A DNA stretch of 33,605 nt from an uncultured Porphyromonadaceae bacterium. Its GTDB lineage: Bacteria > Bacteroidota > Bacteroidia > Bacteroidales > Muribaculaceae. The notes beneath the pieces were generated by a model that had not been told where the DNA came from, ran no database searches, and saw only the letters and a program-made list of their open reading frames with translations. Numbering within the stretch: the stretch's first letter is position 1; every line of letters starts with the position of its first letter. This document shows positions 24,125 to 31,772 of the stretch, piece by piece. A program made the position numbers and the translations under genes. The stretch covers positions 1 to 33,605 of the forward strand of contig CAMWUJ010000033.1 in NCBI GenBank assembly GCA_947177405.1, in the 5' to 3' direction.

Positions 24125-25159
24125 ATGTGGTTATCATGCTCATCTGTAGGACGTAAGTTTGTGATGGCCCTCACGGGTGCATGCCTTGTCCTATTTGTAA
24201 CATTTCACTGTGTGATGAATGCAGTAGCTATCTGCTGGCCGGCGGCGTATAATTCGATTTGCGAATTCTTAGGAGCAAATTGGTATGCGCTCATCGCCTC
24301 AGTGGGGCTCGCGTTCCTTTTCATCGTGCACATAATCTACGCCCTGATGCTTACGGTGCAGAACCGTAAGGCACGCGGAAATGTGCGCTATTCTATCGAG
24401 AAACGACCCAAGAACGTAGAATGGTCTTCCAAGAACATGCTCGTGCTCGGTATCGTGGTTCTTGCTTTCCTTGTGGTTCACCTTATCCAGTTCTGGGCTA
24501 AGATGCAGCTTCAGGAGATTCGTGGTGCTGAGGGCACAATCCCTCCTGCAGCCGGTACGCTCTTCATCCAGGAGGCTTTCAGCCTTGTATGGACTCCGAT
24601 TGTGTATATCATCGGTTTCATCGCTCTTTGGTTCCATATGAATCATGGCTTCTGGTCGATGTTCCAGTCTTGCGGTTGGGACAACGAGGTATGGATCGCC
24701 CGTCTTAAGAAAATCGGTTGCTGCTGGACCACAGTCGTAATCGCCCTCTTCGTGGCTCAGGCTATCGTGTTCACAGTAAAGGCTCACGACAAAGACTATC
24801 TCACCAACGAGACTCTCCGCGAGCAATATAAGGATATGATCCCCGCTATGGTGGAGAAAGACTTCGGCCCGGATGCAGCTCAGGTGGCAAGCATGGCTAA
24901 TACAATGCCTTATGAGCAGTTCTCTCAGCAGTTCCGTCAGATCCAAGCCGGTATGAGCCAGCAGCTCGAGCAGATGAAGGCTCCCGAGGCTCAGGAATAT
25001 CTCAAGAGCAACCCCGGAATGAAGGAGCAGCTTGAGAAACTCGAAAAGCAGATGGTAGGCTTCGATAAGATGATCAAATTCTTCGATTATCTTGAGGCTG
25101 CCGACAATCAGCCTGCAGTGAATGTGAATGAAATTCCCACTCAAAATAAATCCAAGTAA
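24125..25159 (+). CDS. frdC: Succinate dehydrogenase/fumarate reductase cytochrome b subunit with C-terminal extension
   Basis: This membrane anchor of the succinate:quinone oxidoreductase passes electrons between the quinone pool and FrdB through two hemes. It has five hydrophobic helices in about residues 10-222. Histidines at 28, 69, 119 and 171 sit one per helix with the spacing of the four heme ligands in Wolinella-type diheme subunits. Bacteroides homologs are about 225-230 residues; this one has 344. The extra ~115 residues are hydrophilic, rich in Gln, Met, Glu and Lys ([31 protein letters not shown]), and probably form a coiled coil. The extension uses the same codon style and ends 8 bp before the flavoprotein start, so it is not an assembly artefact. 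Its role is unknown. Confidence 0.93.
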   Translation: MWLSCSSVGRKFVMALTGACLVLFVTFHCVMNAVAICWPAAYNSICEFLGANWYALIASVGLAFLFIVHIIYALMLTVQNRKARGNVRYSIEKRPKNVEWSSKNMLVLGIVVLAFLVVHLIQFWAKMQLQEIRGAEGTIPPAAGTLFIQEAFSLVWTPIVYIIGFIALWFHMNHGFWSMFQSCGWDNEVWIARLKKIGCCWTTVVIALFVAQAIVFTVKAHDKDYLTNETLREQYKDMIPAMVEKDFGPDAAQVASMANTMPYEQFSQQFRQIQAGMSQQLEQMKAPEAQEYLKSNPGMKEQLEKLEKQMVGFDKMIKFFDYLEAADNQPAVNVNEIPTQNKSK

Positions 25160-25167
25160 TTAGCGAT

Positions 25168-27189
25168 ATGGCAAATTTAGATAACGTTAAGATAATGAAT
25201 CCGGCAGATTCCAAGATTCCGGAGGGTCCTATCGCTGAGAAATGGACCAATTACAAGGCTCACCAGAAATTGGTGAATCCCGCCAACAAGCGTAAGCTGG
25301 ATGTGATCGTGGTAGGAACCGGTCTTGCCGGTGCTTCGGCAGCCTCCACTCTGGCCGAGCTCGGTTTCAACGTGCTCAACTTCTGCATCCAGGACTCTCC
25401 CCGTCGCGCTCACTCTATCGCGGCTCAGGGTGGTATCAACGCAGCCAAGAATTATCAGAATGACGGTGACTCGGTGTATCGTCTGTTCTATGATACTGTG
25501 AAGGGTGGTGACTACCGTGCTCGCGAGGCTAACGTGTATCGTCTCGCCGAGGTGGCAAATAATATCATCGACCAGTGTGTGGCACAGGGTGTGCCTTTCG
25601 CGCGTGAATATGGTGGTCTGCTTGCCAACCGTTCTTTCGGTGGCGCGCAGGTGAGCCGTACTTTCTATGCCAAAGGTCAGACCGGCCAGCAGCTCCTTCT
25701 CGGTGCCTACAGCTCGCTCAATCGTCAGATCCAACTCGGCAAGGTGAAGAGCTATAACCGTTATGAAATGCATGAGCTCGTGCTCATCAAAGATAAGGAT
25801 GGTGTGGAACGCGCACGCGGTATTATCGCCAAGAACCTCGTTACAGGTAAATTCGAGCGTTTCGCGGCCCACGCAGTGGTAATCGCCACCGGTGGATATG
25901 GTAATACCTACTTCCTGTCAACCAACGCAATGGGTTGCAACTGCTCCGCAGCAATGGCTTGTTATCGCAAGGGTGCTTATTTCGCTAACCCGGCGTTTGT
26001 GCAGATTCACCCCACTTGTATCCCTGTTCATGGCGACAAGCAGTCGAAGCTTACCCTCATGTCGGAGTCGCTCCGTAACGACGGCCGTATCTGGGTGCCC
26101 AAGAACATCGAGGATGCCGTAAAGCTCCAGAAAGGTCAGATCAAGGGTAGCGATATCCCCGAGGAGGATCGCGACTACTATCTCGAGCGCCGTTATCCTG
26201 CGTTCGGTAACCTTGTTCCCCGTGACGTGGCTTCTCGTGCCGCCAAAGAGCGTTGCGATGCCGGCTTCGGTGTGAACAATACAGGTCTTGCCGTATTCCT
26301 TGATTTCTCTGAGGCTATCAATCGTCTCGGTATCGACGTGGTGCGTCAGCGCTATGGCAACCTCTTCGATATGTATGAAGAGATCACCGACGTGAATCCC
26401 GGTGAATTCGCCAATGAGAAGAATGGCGTGAAATATTATAATCCTATGATGATCTTCCCTGCTATCCACTATACAATGGGTGGTATCTGGGTGGATTATG
26501 AGCTCCAGACTTCCGTGAAGGGTCTTTTCGCAATCGGTGAGTGTAACTTCTCCGATCACGGTGCAAACCGTCTTGGTGCGTCCGCCCTCATGCAGGGTCT
26601 TGCCGATGGTTATTTCGTGCTCCCCTATACAATCCAGAACTATCTCAGCGACCAGATCACTGTTCCTCATTTCCAGACCAACACTCCGGAATTCGACGCT
26701 GCAGAGGCAAAATGTATCGCTGACGAGGAGAAGTTGATGAATATCAAGGGTACTCGCTCGGTAGATTCAATTCATAAGGAGCTTGGTCATATCATGTGGG
26801 AATACGTGGGTATGGCCCGCGACAAAGAGGGTCTTGAGCTCGCTATCAGCAAACTCAAGGATCTCCGCAAGACCTTCGAGAAAGACCTCTTCGTTCCCGG
26901 CACAATGGACGGCATGAATATCGAGCTTGACAAGGCTTTCCGTCTCAACGACTTCATCACAATGGGTGAGCTCATCGCATACGATGCTCTGAGCCGCAAC
27001 GAAAGCTGTGGCGGTCACTTCCGCACCGAGTATCAGACAGAGGAAGGTGAGGCCAAGCGTGACGACCAGAACTGCTTCTATGTGAGCTGCTGGGAATATG
27101 AGGGCAGCGATGACAAGGCTCCCGAGCTTATCAAGGAACCTCTCCACTATGAGGCTATCAAGGTTCAGACACGTAACTATAAGTCGTAA
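25168..27189 (+). CDS. frdA: Succinate dehydrogenase/fumarate reductase flavoprotein subunit
   Basis: This 673-residue catalytic subunit interconverts fumarate and succinate on the cytoplasmic face. It has the FAD-binding Rossmann motif [21 protein letters not shown] (about 46-66). The covalent flavin histidine is His82 in [18 protein letters not shown]. The substrate-site pieces are [27 protein letters not shown] and the late [21 protein letters not shown]. The length is typical of the Bacteroidetes/epsilon type. It lies between the cytochrome b and iron-sulfur genes, the frdCAB order of Bacteroidetes. In anaerobic gut members this complex runs as fumarate reductase, making the succinate that feeds propionate production; direction cannot be read from sequence. 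Confidence 0.97.
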   Translation: MANLDNVKIMNPADSKIPEGPIAEKWTNYKAHQKLVNPANKRKLDVIVVGTGLAGASAASTLAELGFNVLNFCIQDSPRRAHSIAAQGGINAAKNYQNDGDSVYRLFYDTVKGGDYRAREANVYRLAEVANNIIDQCVAQGVPFAREYGGLLANRSFGGAQVSRTFYAKGQTGQQLLLGAYSSLNRQIQLGKVKSYNRYEMHELVLIKDKDGVERARGIIAKNLVTGKFERFAAHAVVIATGGYGNTYFLSTNAMGCNCSAAMACYRKGAYFANPAFVQIHPTCIPVHGDKQSKLTLMSESLRNDGRIWVPKNIEDAVKLQKGQIKGSDIPEEDRDYYLERRYPAFGNLVPRDVASRAAKERCDAGFGVNNTGLAVFLDFSEAINRLGIDVVRQRYGNLFDMYEEITDVNPGEFANEKNGVKYYNPMMIFPAIHYTMGGIWVDYELQTSVKGLFAIGECNFSDHGANRLGASALMQGLADGYFVLPYTIQNYLSDQITVPHFQTNTPEFDAAEAKCIADEEKLMNIKGTRSVDSIHKELGHIMWEYVGMARDKEGLELAISKLKDLRKTFEKDLFVPGTMDGMNIELDKAFRLNDFITMGELIAYDALSRNESCGGHFRTEYQTEEGEAKRDDQNCFYVSCWEYEGSDDKAPELIKEPLHYEAIKVQTRNYKS

Positions 27190-27224
27190 GCCACGGCTCT
27201 AAACCCTTAATAACTGAAATTCAA

Positions 27225-27983
27225 ATGGAAGAAAATATAATGAAAGTCAATCTTAGGGTATGGCGTCAGGCCGGCCCTAAGGCACAGGGTGCTTTTGTGA
27301 CTTACAATAATGTAGAGACCACACCCGACACTTCATTCCTGGAGACTCTCGATATCCTGAATGAGACTCTTATCGAGAAGGGCGAGGAGCCTATCGTGTT
27401 CGACCACGACTGCCGCGAGGGTATCTGCGGTATGTGCTCCCTTTATATCAATGGTCATCCTCATGGCCCTGCAACAGGCGCTACAACCTGCCAGCTTTAT
27501 ATGCGTCGTTTCGCCAATGGCGAGACTATCACTGTGGAGCCCTGGCGTTCGGCTGCGTTCCCTGTCATCAAAGACCTTATGGTTGACCGCAACGCATTCG
27601 ACAAGATTCAGCAGGCCGGCGGTTATGTATCATTCAACTGCGGCGGTGCTCAGGATGCCAACAACCTTCCCATCTCTAAAGTAAAGGCTGATGAGGCTAT
27701 GGATTCTGCAAGCTGTATCGGCTGTGGCGCTTGTGTGGCTGCATGCAAGAACGGATCTGCCATGCTTTTCGTTTCGGCGAAGATAAGTCAGCTCGCTCTT
27801 CTTCCCCAGGGAGAAGTGGAGAAAGACCGTCGCGTGCGCGCTATGGTTGCCAAGATGGATGAGCTTGGTTTCGGTAACTGCACCAACACCGGTGCTTGTG
27901 CCGCCGAATGTCCCAAGAATATCAAGCTTGCCAACATCGGCCGCATGAACCGCATGTTCATCGCAGCAAAATGCAAGGAATAA
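27225..27983 (+). CDS. frdB: Succinate dehydrogenase/fumarate reductase iron-sulfur subunit
   Basis: This 252-residue electron-transfer subunit has three cluster sites. The [2Fe-2S] ferredoxin domain uses Cys63, Cys68, Cys71 and Cys89 (CREGICGMC...C). The [4Fe-4S] site uses Cys164, Cys167, Cys170 and Cys174 ([11 protein letters not shown]). The distal group at Cys219, Cys225 and Cys229 ([11 protein letters not shown]) completes the [3Fe-4S] and [4Fe-4S] ligands. All expected cysteines are present. The ATG at 27225 was used; another ATG five codons later (27240) is equally possible. It is the last gene of the operon and a strong terminator follows 21 bp after the stop. Confidence 0.97.
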   Translation: MEENIMKVNLRVWRQAGPKAQGAFVTYNNVETTPDTSFLETLDILNETLIEKGEEPIVFDHDCREGICGMCSLYINGHPHGPATGATTCQLYMRRFANGETITVEPWRSAAFPVIKDLMVDRNAFDKIQQAGGYVSFNCGGAQDANNLPISKVKADEAMDSASCIGCGACVAACKNGSAMLFVSAKISQLALLPQGEVEKDRRVRAMVAKMDELGFGNCTNTGACAAECPKNIKLANIGRMNRMFIAAKCKE

Positions 27984-28004
27984 GAATCCTCCCTTATAAT
28001 AATC

Positions 28005-28064
28005 AAGCCGGGCCTTCCAAATCGGAAGGCCCGGCTTTTTTTGCATAGAAGGCCCGGCTTTTTT
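28005..28064 (+). terminator. Terminator of the fumarate reductase operon with a duplicated right arm
   Basis: A 14-bp perfect stem AAGCCGGGCCTTCC / GGAAGGCCCGGCTT with a 5-nt loop is followed by seven T. The right arm plus T-run (GAAGGCCCGGCTTTTTT) is repeated at 28048-28064, giving a second potential stop with the same left arm. Confidence 0.85.
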
Positions 28065-28073
28065 AACTGATTG

Positions 28074-28204
28074 CGGCAGAGCCGCGGCGGCAACGGCTTC
28101 GCGCCCCCGGAGAGCTCTCCCCCTAATTGCGGCATAGCCCCGGTAGGAATGGCTTCGCGCTAATTAATCTTCGACGCGAAGCCGTTGCCGCCGGGGCTCT
28201 GCCC
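28074..28204. repeat. Three REP-like GC-rich palindromic units 3' of the RAYT gene
   Basis: Unit A (28074-28103) and unit B (28130-28159) lie in plus orientation; unit C (28175-28204) is inverted. A and C agree at 28 of 30 positions after reverse complementing (core CGGCGGCAACGGCTTCGCG); B differs from A at 6 of 30. B and C form a hairpin around a 15-nt AT-rich loop. The same sequence type recurs on the other side of the transposase gene. Confidence 0.75.
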
Positions 28205-28264
28205 CTATAATCAAGTGGCTGAGTGAAAATCCGGCTGCGGGGAGATGGTCCGGCTGCTTGGAAT

Positions 28265-29233
28265 TTATAGATGCTGATAATCTATTTCTGCAATTTCTTT
28301 GGCTATTGAATTCATTCTTTGACAGTGCGAATAGGAAGGGCAAGCATTATTTCGGATATATTCTGCTTCCTTCTCATCAGGAGGAATGTAGATAATAAGC
28401 AATCTCCCTTCTGCGCATAGATCAAACATCTTTCCCTGGGGCTTGAATTTTTCGGGAAAAGGCCTGTAGGTGAGGTATATCAGAGACCCTCCATTATCTA
28501 TCGCCCAATCTCTTACTTTCTTTTCATTCGGATTAATGAAGGGAGAGACCAGAACTCCGTCATTCAGAATAGTGGTATGCCATCGCTTTTTCCAGGCTTT
28601 TAATTCCGAGGGAGAATATTTACGGCTCACTTTCACCGGTACTCGCTGAAACTCAGAAAGAAGATCCCAATTCCCGTATGCATCATAGCGGTTCTTACCA
28701 TCGGGACTGCATATAATGAATTGCCGGAACCAACCTGGATTGCTTTTTCTTACCAGATAACGGCGGGGATTGTCGCTGATATAAGAAAGCATCTTTTTAA
28801 GTTGATCTTTCCCTGTGAGGAAAGTATCGTGATAACCGGGAATAAAAAATTCTATTTCCGGAGGATTTCCGAGAGTTTCATATATACCGGAACATACCTT
28901 CTTTAGGGAAGCGATGATAGTGCCTAAATGAATGTCAGTCTCCTCTTTAATAAAGATTGCAAAATGCACGTGATCGGGCATTATGCAGCGACGCAGTATC
29001 GAGGTAAAAGGGAAAGCTGATTTCAGGGAAGAGATAGCATCGCCTATAATTCTTCCGATTTCGGTTACTTCAACTTTTGGAGGCCACTGCCGATCTCCGG
29101 GAATCCCCTTGACTTCCGAAAACAAAGGGAAACCCTCCGCCTTATTAAGCACAATATGATATATGCACCTGCTCCGGTAGTCATGCCCCGGACATCGGAT
29201 GCCGGCATTCGGATGTTTTCGGGGAAAACTCAT
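28265..29233 (-). CDS. REP-associated tyrosine transposase-like protein (RAYT, Y1/HUH type) with extra C-terminal domain
   Basis: The 322-residue protein has an IS200-like Y1 transposase domain in residues 1-175: a start with the usual GHDYRSRCIYHIVLN pattern, the HUH metal site MPDHVHF (His88, His90), and a candidate nucleophile Tyr151 in LSYISDNPRRYLV, matching YIxxNPxR of RAYT proteins. This single-strand nuclease family processes REP palindromes in other bacteria. REP-like palindromes flank this gene on both sides, and no IS200 ends or accessory gene are seen, so a domesticated RAYT is more likely than an active insertion sequence. Residues about 180-322 are additional, with an alternating alpha/beta look (GVLVSPFINPNEKKVRDWA, GGSLIYLTYRPFPEKFKPQG, LCAEGRLLIIYIPP). 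This may be a Rossmann or SLOG-like domain; I cannot name it with certainty. Confidence 0.8.
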   Translation of the reverse strand: MSFPRKHPNAGIRCPGHDYRSRCIYHIVLNKAEGFPLFSEVKGIPGDRQWPPKVEVTEIGRIIGDAISSLKSAFPFTSILRRCIMPDHVHFAIFIKEETDIHLGTIIASLKKVCSGIYETLGNPPEIEFFIPGYHDTFLTGKDQLKKMLSYISDNPRRYLVRKSNPGWFRQFIICSPDGKNRYDAYGNWDLLSEFQRVPVKVSRKYSPSELKAWKKRWHTTILNDGVLVSPFINPNEKKVRDWAIDNGGSLIYLTYRPFPEKFKPQGKMFDLCAEGRLLIIYIPPDEKEAEYIRNNACPSYSHCQRMNSIAKEIAEIDYQHL

Positions 29234-29267
29234 TTTTTAAAACTAAAGATATTATTGATAAATATTG

Positions 29268-29443
29268 GGGCACAGCCCCCGGCGGAAACAGTTTCGCGCC
29301 TGCTGCTTCCATCCCTTCTTCCCCCCATAGCCAACTCTTCTTCCAAAATCGCCATCCCTTCTTCCCCCATCGCTATTCCTTCTTCCAATTGTTCCTTCCA
29401 TTTTCTGTTATCGCGAAGGTGTTTCCGCGCGGGGCTGTGCCCC
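29268..29443. repeat. Inverted pair of REP-like units 5' of the RAYT gene
   Basis: Unit D (29268-29298, GGGCACAGCCCCC...TTTCGCG) and unit E (29412-29443, inverted) share the GGGCACAGCCCC...GGCGGAAACA...TTCGCG pattern. They are diverged members of the same family as units A-C. They face each other across 113 bp that contain a 43-bp tandem repeat. Confidence 0.7.
29311..29396. repeat. Imperfect 43-bp tandem repeat of pyrimidine-rich sequence
   Basis: Two units starting ATCCCTTCTTCCCCC (29311 and 29354) with internal CTTCTTCCAA blocks lie between REP-like units D and E. On the plus strand the stretch is almost entirely C and T with some A. No gene covers it. Confidence 0.6.
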
Positions 29444-29586
29444 GAAATACGGCGGAGGAGCTAACTGCCGGTTTCAGACTGCGGAGATGGTCGAGAAGGG
29501 AAGCCGATAGGGGAGAGGCATATTTTATGCAAAGATATAAAAGTCAATTAATCAAAGCAAAGAAAATTAATAAATTCCGGCTTGCC

Positions 29587-29618
29587 TTTGCTGAATTAAA
29601 GGAAAATAATTAAATTTG
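29587..29618 (+). promoter_or_regulatory. Promoter without an intact downstream gene
   Basis: TTTG (29587-29590), 20 bp and TAAATTTG (29611-29618) form a consensus promoter. The transcript would cross a small hairpin (ACACAA-GGAG-TTGTGT, 29681-29696) and the 195-bp inverted-repeat element, and reach the orphan sorting-domain fragment and its terminator. No other gene lies in 29619-29915. Confidence 0.6.
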
Positions 29619-29740
29619 CACATACAGACCATTTCGCAGAAGCCCGGTCAAGGGGTTGAAAGCGGAGGGATTGTGAAATGACACAAGGAGTTGTGTTATA
29701 ATTAACAGATTAAAAAGCGTTTATCCGCGCTGATTCTTGA

Positions 29741-29935
29741 CTGCTTGAAATGTCTCGCAAACCTTTCTTATCTATGTCAAGGATTGAGCAACGGTAGATG
29801 CCCGTGGTATGTAGTATTTTATTTTGCATGAATTTTGTGAAAGAAGATTGCAGAATAATTAATTACATAAACTTGCGTGGGCTTCTGCAGGTTGCCGTCC
29901 GACATAGATAGGGCAATGCGAGAAGCCTCAAGCAG
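29741..29935. mobile_element. 195-bp element with long imperfect inverted ends (MITE-like)
   Basis: The left end 29741-29778 and the right end 29901-29935 (inverted) share the blocks CTGCTTGA, TCTCGCA and TATCTATGTC in order, over 35-38 nt. The interior has no gene. The right part also forms a local hairpin, GGTTGCCGTCC (29891-29901) with GGACGGTAACC (29937-29947). No clear target-site duplication is seen. Confidence 0.4.
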
Positions 29936-30050
29936 TAGGACGGTAACCACACTTTACGGAGTGAAGGTTGCTGAGACTACGGAAAATCTTTCTCCGGGCG
30001 TTTATGTTATCCGTCAGGGGAGTGAAACCAAGAAAATTGTGGTGAAATAA
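29916..30050 (+). pseudogene. Orphan C-terminal sorting-domain fragment
   Basis: A 44-codon frame ends in GVKVAETTENLSPGVYVIRQ followed by a basic KKIVVK tail and TAA. This is the last strand pair of a type IX secretion-like type-A sorting domain, comparable in layout to the end of the protein at 13670. The expected large upstream protein is absent: the MITE-like element directly precedes and partly supplies the frame. A good terminator follows, as for a once complete gene. Confidence 0.6.
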
Positions 30051-30084
30051 GCTTTAGATCGCTTCACCTCTGACTTGCAATAAT

Positions 30085-30135
30085 AGAAAAGACAACAAGG
30101 TCTCAATACGGATTATGAACCTTGTTGTCATTTCT
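30085..30135 (+). terminator. Terminator after the sorting-domain fragment
   Basis: An 11-bp perfect stem GACAACAAGGT / ACCTTGTTGTC is extended by AGAAA/TTTCT across one A-A mismatch and followed by GTTTT. Confidence 0.7.
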
Positions 30136-30188
30136 GTTTTATAATGCTTGTTTCTATATTAGTGCATACTAAGAGCCGTGGATATGAA

Positions 30189-30512
30189 CTATGTAAGTGA
30201 TATTGATTTATTGTCCCAATTGAGTGATACGGCCATGCCAAGAGCCCGGAAGGCTCTGGTAATCGTATTAAGAGTGGGATTCATCCCTCTTTCAATTCTG
30301 CTTACCTGTGCTTTCTTTACTCCCATAAGCTCTGCCAACTGTTCTTGGGTAAGATTTCGTTCTTTTCTTGCAGCCTTAATGGCTTCTCCTATATGGTAGG
30401 CTCGGATCTCCTCATTAACAGCTTCCTCAAAAGAATCACGACGTGGAGTGCCGATGTTACCCAATAGATTGTCTTCAAGGGTTTCTATATTTGTATATTT
30501 CAAATTTGCCAT
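30189..30512 (-). CDS. higA: HigA-type helix-turn-helix antitoxin
   Basis: The 107-residue protein has an XRE-type DNA-binding domain (about residues 45-100): AIKAARKERNLTQEQLAEL, the recognition helix KKAQVSRIERG, then NPTLNTITRAFRALG. The N-terminal part (about 1-40) probably wraps the toxin. It is the second gene of the pair, four bases after the toxin stop, the toxin-first order of HigBA systems. An upstream in-frame ATG at 30533 would overlap the toxin gene. The antitoxin should neutralise the toxin and repress the shared promoter. Confidence 0.85.
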   Translation of the reverse strand: MANLKYTNIETLEDNLLGNIGTPRRDSFEEAVNEEIRAYHIGEAIKAARKERNLTQEQLAELMGVKKAQVSRIERGMNPTLNTITRAFRALGMAVSLNWDNKSISLT

Positions 30513-30516
30513 ATTG

Positions 30517-30858
30517 CTATTTTTTATTTTCAAACCATTCTTTCCTTATTCGTTCAGCTTTCTCGATTTCGCTTTTTGGAGTTTTCTGTGATTTCTTTAT
30601 TATTCCATGAGTTGCCACTACCAATGTGTCACTATCTCTATCCCAGAAGGCAAATAATCTATACGCTATTCCATTGTATAACGTTCGAAATTCCCAAATA
30701 TCCGAATCACCTAATTTTTTGAAAAGATTTATATCCCTCACCCCATAGCGTACTTTTCGAATATTAAAAAGTACTTTTTCCTGTGCTTTAGGAGGAAGAG
30801 ATGTGATAAAGTCAGTGGCTTCTGATAGGGTTATAAGATTGAACAAGGGATGTTCCAT
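30517..30858 (-). CDS. higB: HigB/RelE-like toxin, phage Gp49-like family
   Basis: The 113-residue protein of the RelE/ParE superfamily probably cleaves mRNA on the ribosome. Family features are FITSLPPKAQEKVLFNIRKV, DIWEFRTLYNGIAYRLFAFW (the central beta hairpin of Gp49-like toxins), THGIIKKSQKTPKSEIEKAE and a basic C-terminus ending in WFENKK. The ATG at 30858 is chosen because the -7 box lies 16 bp upstream and overlaps a longer alternative start. Four bases separate it from the antitoxin gene. No disruption is visible, so the pair should be functional. Confidence 0.87.
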   Translation of the reverse strand: MEHPLFNLITLSEATDFITSLPPKAQEKVLFNIRKVRYGVRDINLFKKLGDSDIWEFRTLYNGIAYRLFAFWDRDSDTLVVATHGIIKKSQKTPKSEIEKAERIRKEWFENKK

Positions 30859-30873
30859 ACTATTTACTTTTTG

Positions 30874-30881
30874 CAAATGTA
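30874..30881 (-). promoter_or_regulatory. -7 box of the toxin-antitoxin operon
   Basis: TACATTTG on the minus strand fits TAnnTTTG, 15 bp before the toxin ATG at 30858. A -33 TTTG is not evident. Confidence 0.6.
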
Positions 30882-30929
30882 AATAAAAATCTACATATTT
30901 GGAAACTTTGGTTAAATAATTTTATGTGT

Positions 30930-31007
30930 TTATCCAATCAAATAGTCTGTTATCCTGTGGTTTTTTGAATCGAAGCTGAGGCCTATGCGGAAGAGGCAGT
31001 GAGGATT
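30930..31007 (-). pseudogene. 3'-end relic of a fourth AAA/PD-(D/E)XK gene
   Basis: On the minus strand the last codons read NPHCLFRIGLSFDSKNHRIT followed by DYLIG and TAA. The intact gene at 31773 ends DPRTLFRIGLSFDSKTKKIT, DYLIW, TAA. The DNA is about 83% identical over the 58 bases compared. Everything upstream of this tail is missing and replaced by the DUF6169-like unit. Confidence 0.75.
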
Positions 31008-31052
31008 AATGTTTAGGATTATATGACTAAAAGTTTTTATTGTTTAACAAAA

Positions 31053-31541
31053 CTACTTGCTAATAAGAATGTCTTTGAGAGCATGAATTATTTCCAAATG
31101 ATTCTCTCTACAAATAAAATGAGCATATTGAGATTTCCAAGGGTCTTTTTCTGCGATAACAATTGGATAGTTGACTATACCCTCCACTCTATATTTATGC
31201 ACGTACATATCATACATCTTGGAGAAAAGCATACTTCTATATTGTTGTGGTGGGATATTTTTGTTGTGACGCTCAAGTTCTGTTACCCCATCACAATAAA
31301 AACACAGCACGGCTCCCTCGTTTTCTTTAAGAAAATCAGCAAGTATAGAGGCAATACGCATAAGGATGTTATAACCAACCATGCCGGAGCCTCCTTTTCT
31401 TACCAAGGAAACATCGTAAAAACAGAGGCTTTATAGTCTCGCATCATCTGTTATGGCAGATATGGTCGTAAGGTCATAACTCAAAAGGGAAACCAGTATG
31501 TGATCTCCCTTTGTGTTATATAAATCAAATGAAACATCCAT
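31053..31541 (-). pseudogene. DUF6169-like gene with one in-frame stop codon
   Basis: A continuous 162-codon frame runs from ATG 31541 to the stop at 31053, broken only by TAA at 31431-31433 (codon 37). The C-terminal part carries ILMRIASILADFLKEN, AVLCFYCDGVTELERHNK and YPIVIAEKDPWKSQYAHFI, the pattern I associate with the Bacteroidetes family DUF6169 (function unknown, about 150 residues). The N-terminal part (FDLYNTKGDHILVSLLSYDL) completes the usual length. Residual translation might restart at TTG 31406 or an ATG eight codons later, but the N-terminus would be lost. The start lies one base after the stop of the 44-codon gene upstream, so the two form an operon. A sequencing error at codon 37 is an alternative. 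Confidence 0.65.
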
Positions 31542-31542
31542 C

Positions 31543-31677
31543 CTATACCTTTATTGAGAAGATACCTTTTTCCATATTTTTCATCTTCTCTATTTGTTGG
31601 TGTTTGCGATTTCTCATTAAATCAAAGAATTTACGCACCTTTTCGGAAGGATTTTCAATAATAATCTGCTTATCCAT
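31543..31677 (-). CDS. 44-residue charged protein upstream of the DUF6169-like gene
   Basis: The small gene starts at ATG 31677 and encodes MDKQIIIENPSEKVRKFFDL, followed by a Lys/Arg/Gln/Met-rich helix (RNRKHQQIEKMKNME) and KGIFSIKV. It has a consensus promoter directly upstream and one base between its stop and the next start, so it is very likely translated. A hydrophilic short helix-forming protein coupled to a larger partner recalls an antitoxin or a small subunit, but I do not recognise the family and function is open. It is too short to be picked up by usual length cut-offs. Confidence 0.6.
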   Translation of the reverse strand: MDKQIIIENPSEKVRKFFDLMRNRKHQQIEKMKNMEKGIFSIKV

Positions 31678-31704
31678 ATTAGCTTCCTTTCCTTTCTTTT
31701 TCTG

Positions 31705-31737
31705 CAAAAATAATAAATTCTTTTAATTATAGACAAA
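31705..31737 (-). promoter_or_regulatory. Promoter of the small-ORF/DUF6169-like unit
   Basis: On the minus strand TTTG (31734-31737), 21 bp and TATTTTTG (31705-31712) fit the Bacteroidetes consensus. The -7 box lies 27 bp before the ATG at 31677. Confidence 0.65.
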
Positions 31738-31772
31738 TTATCTTATAAAAAGTTTATTAGCTCCTTAAACAT

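Noticed and set aside
24299..25144. 281-codon minus-strand frame opposite the cytochrome b subunit
   Set aside because: It is the antisense of a strongly biased real gene and rich in His and Leu as such shadows are. Similar long antisense frames over the flavoprotein (25177-25872, 25918-26670) and GH97 gene (20078-20734) are rejected for the same reason.
28265..29233. Active IS200/IS605 insertion sequence
   Set aside because: No TnpB partner or subterminal hairpin ends at IS spacing are seen; multiple diverged palindromes on both sides fit RAYT/REP better.
29389..29613. 74-codon plus-strand frame across REP-like unit E
   Set aside because: It begins inside the pyrimidine-rich repeat and the palindrome; composition is Arg-rich noise and it ends at a promoter.
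31023..31436. 137-codon plus-strand frame
   Set aside because: It is the complement of the DUF6169-like frame, which has a matched operon partner, promoter and family-like motifs.
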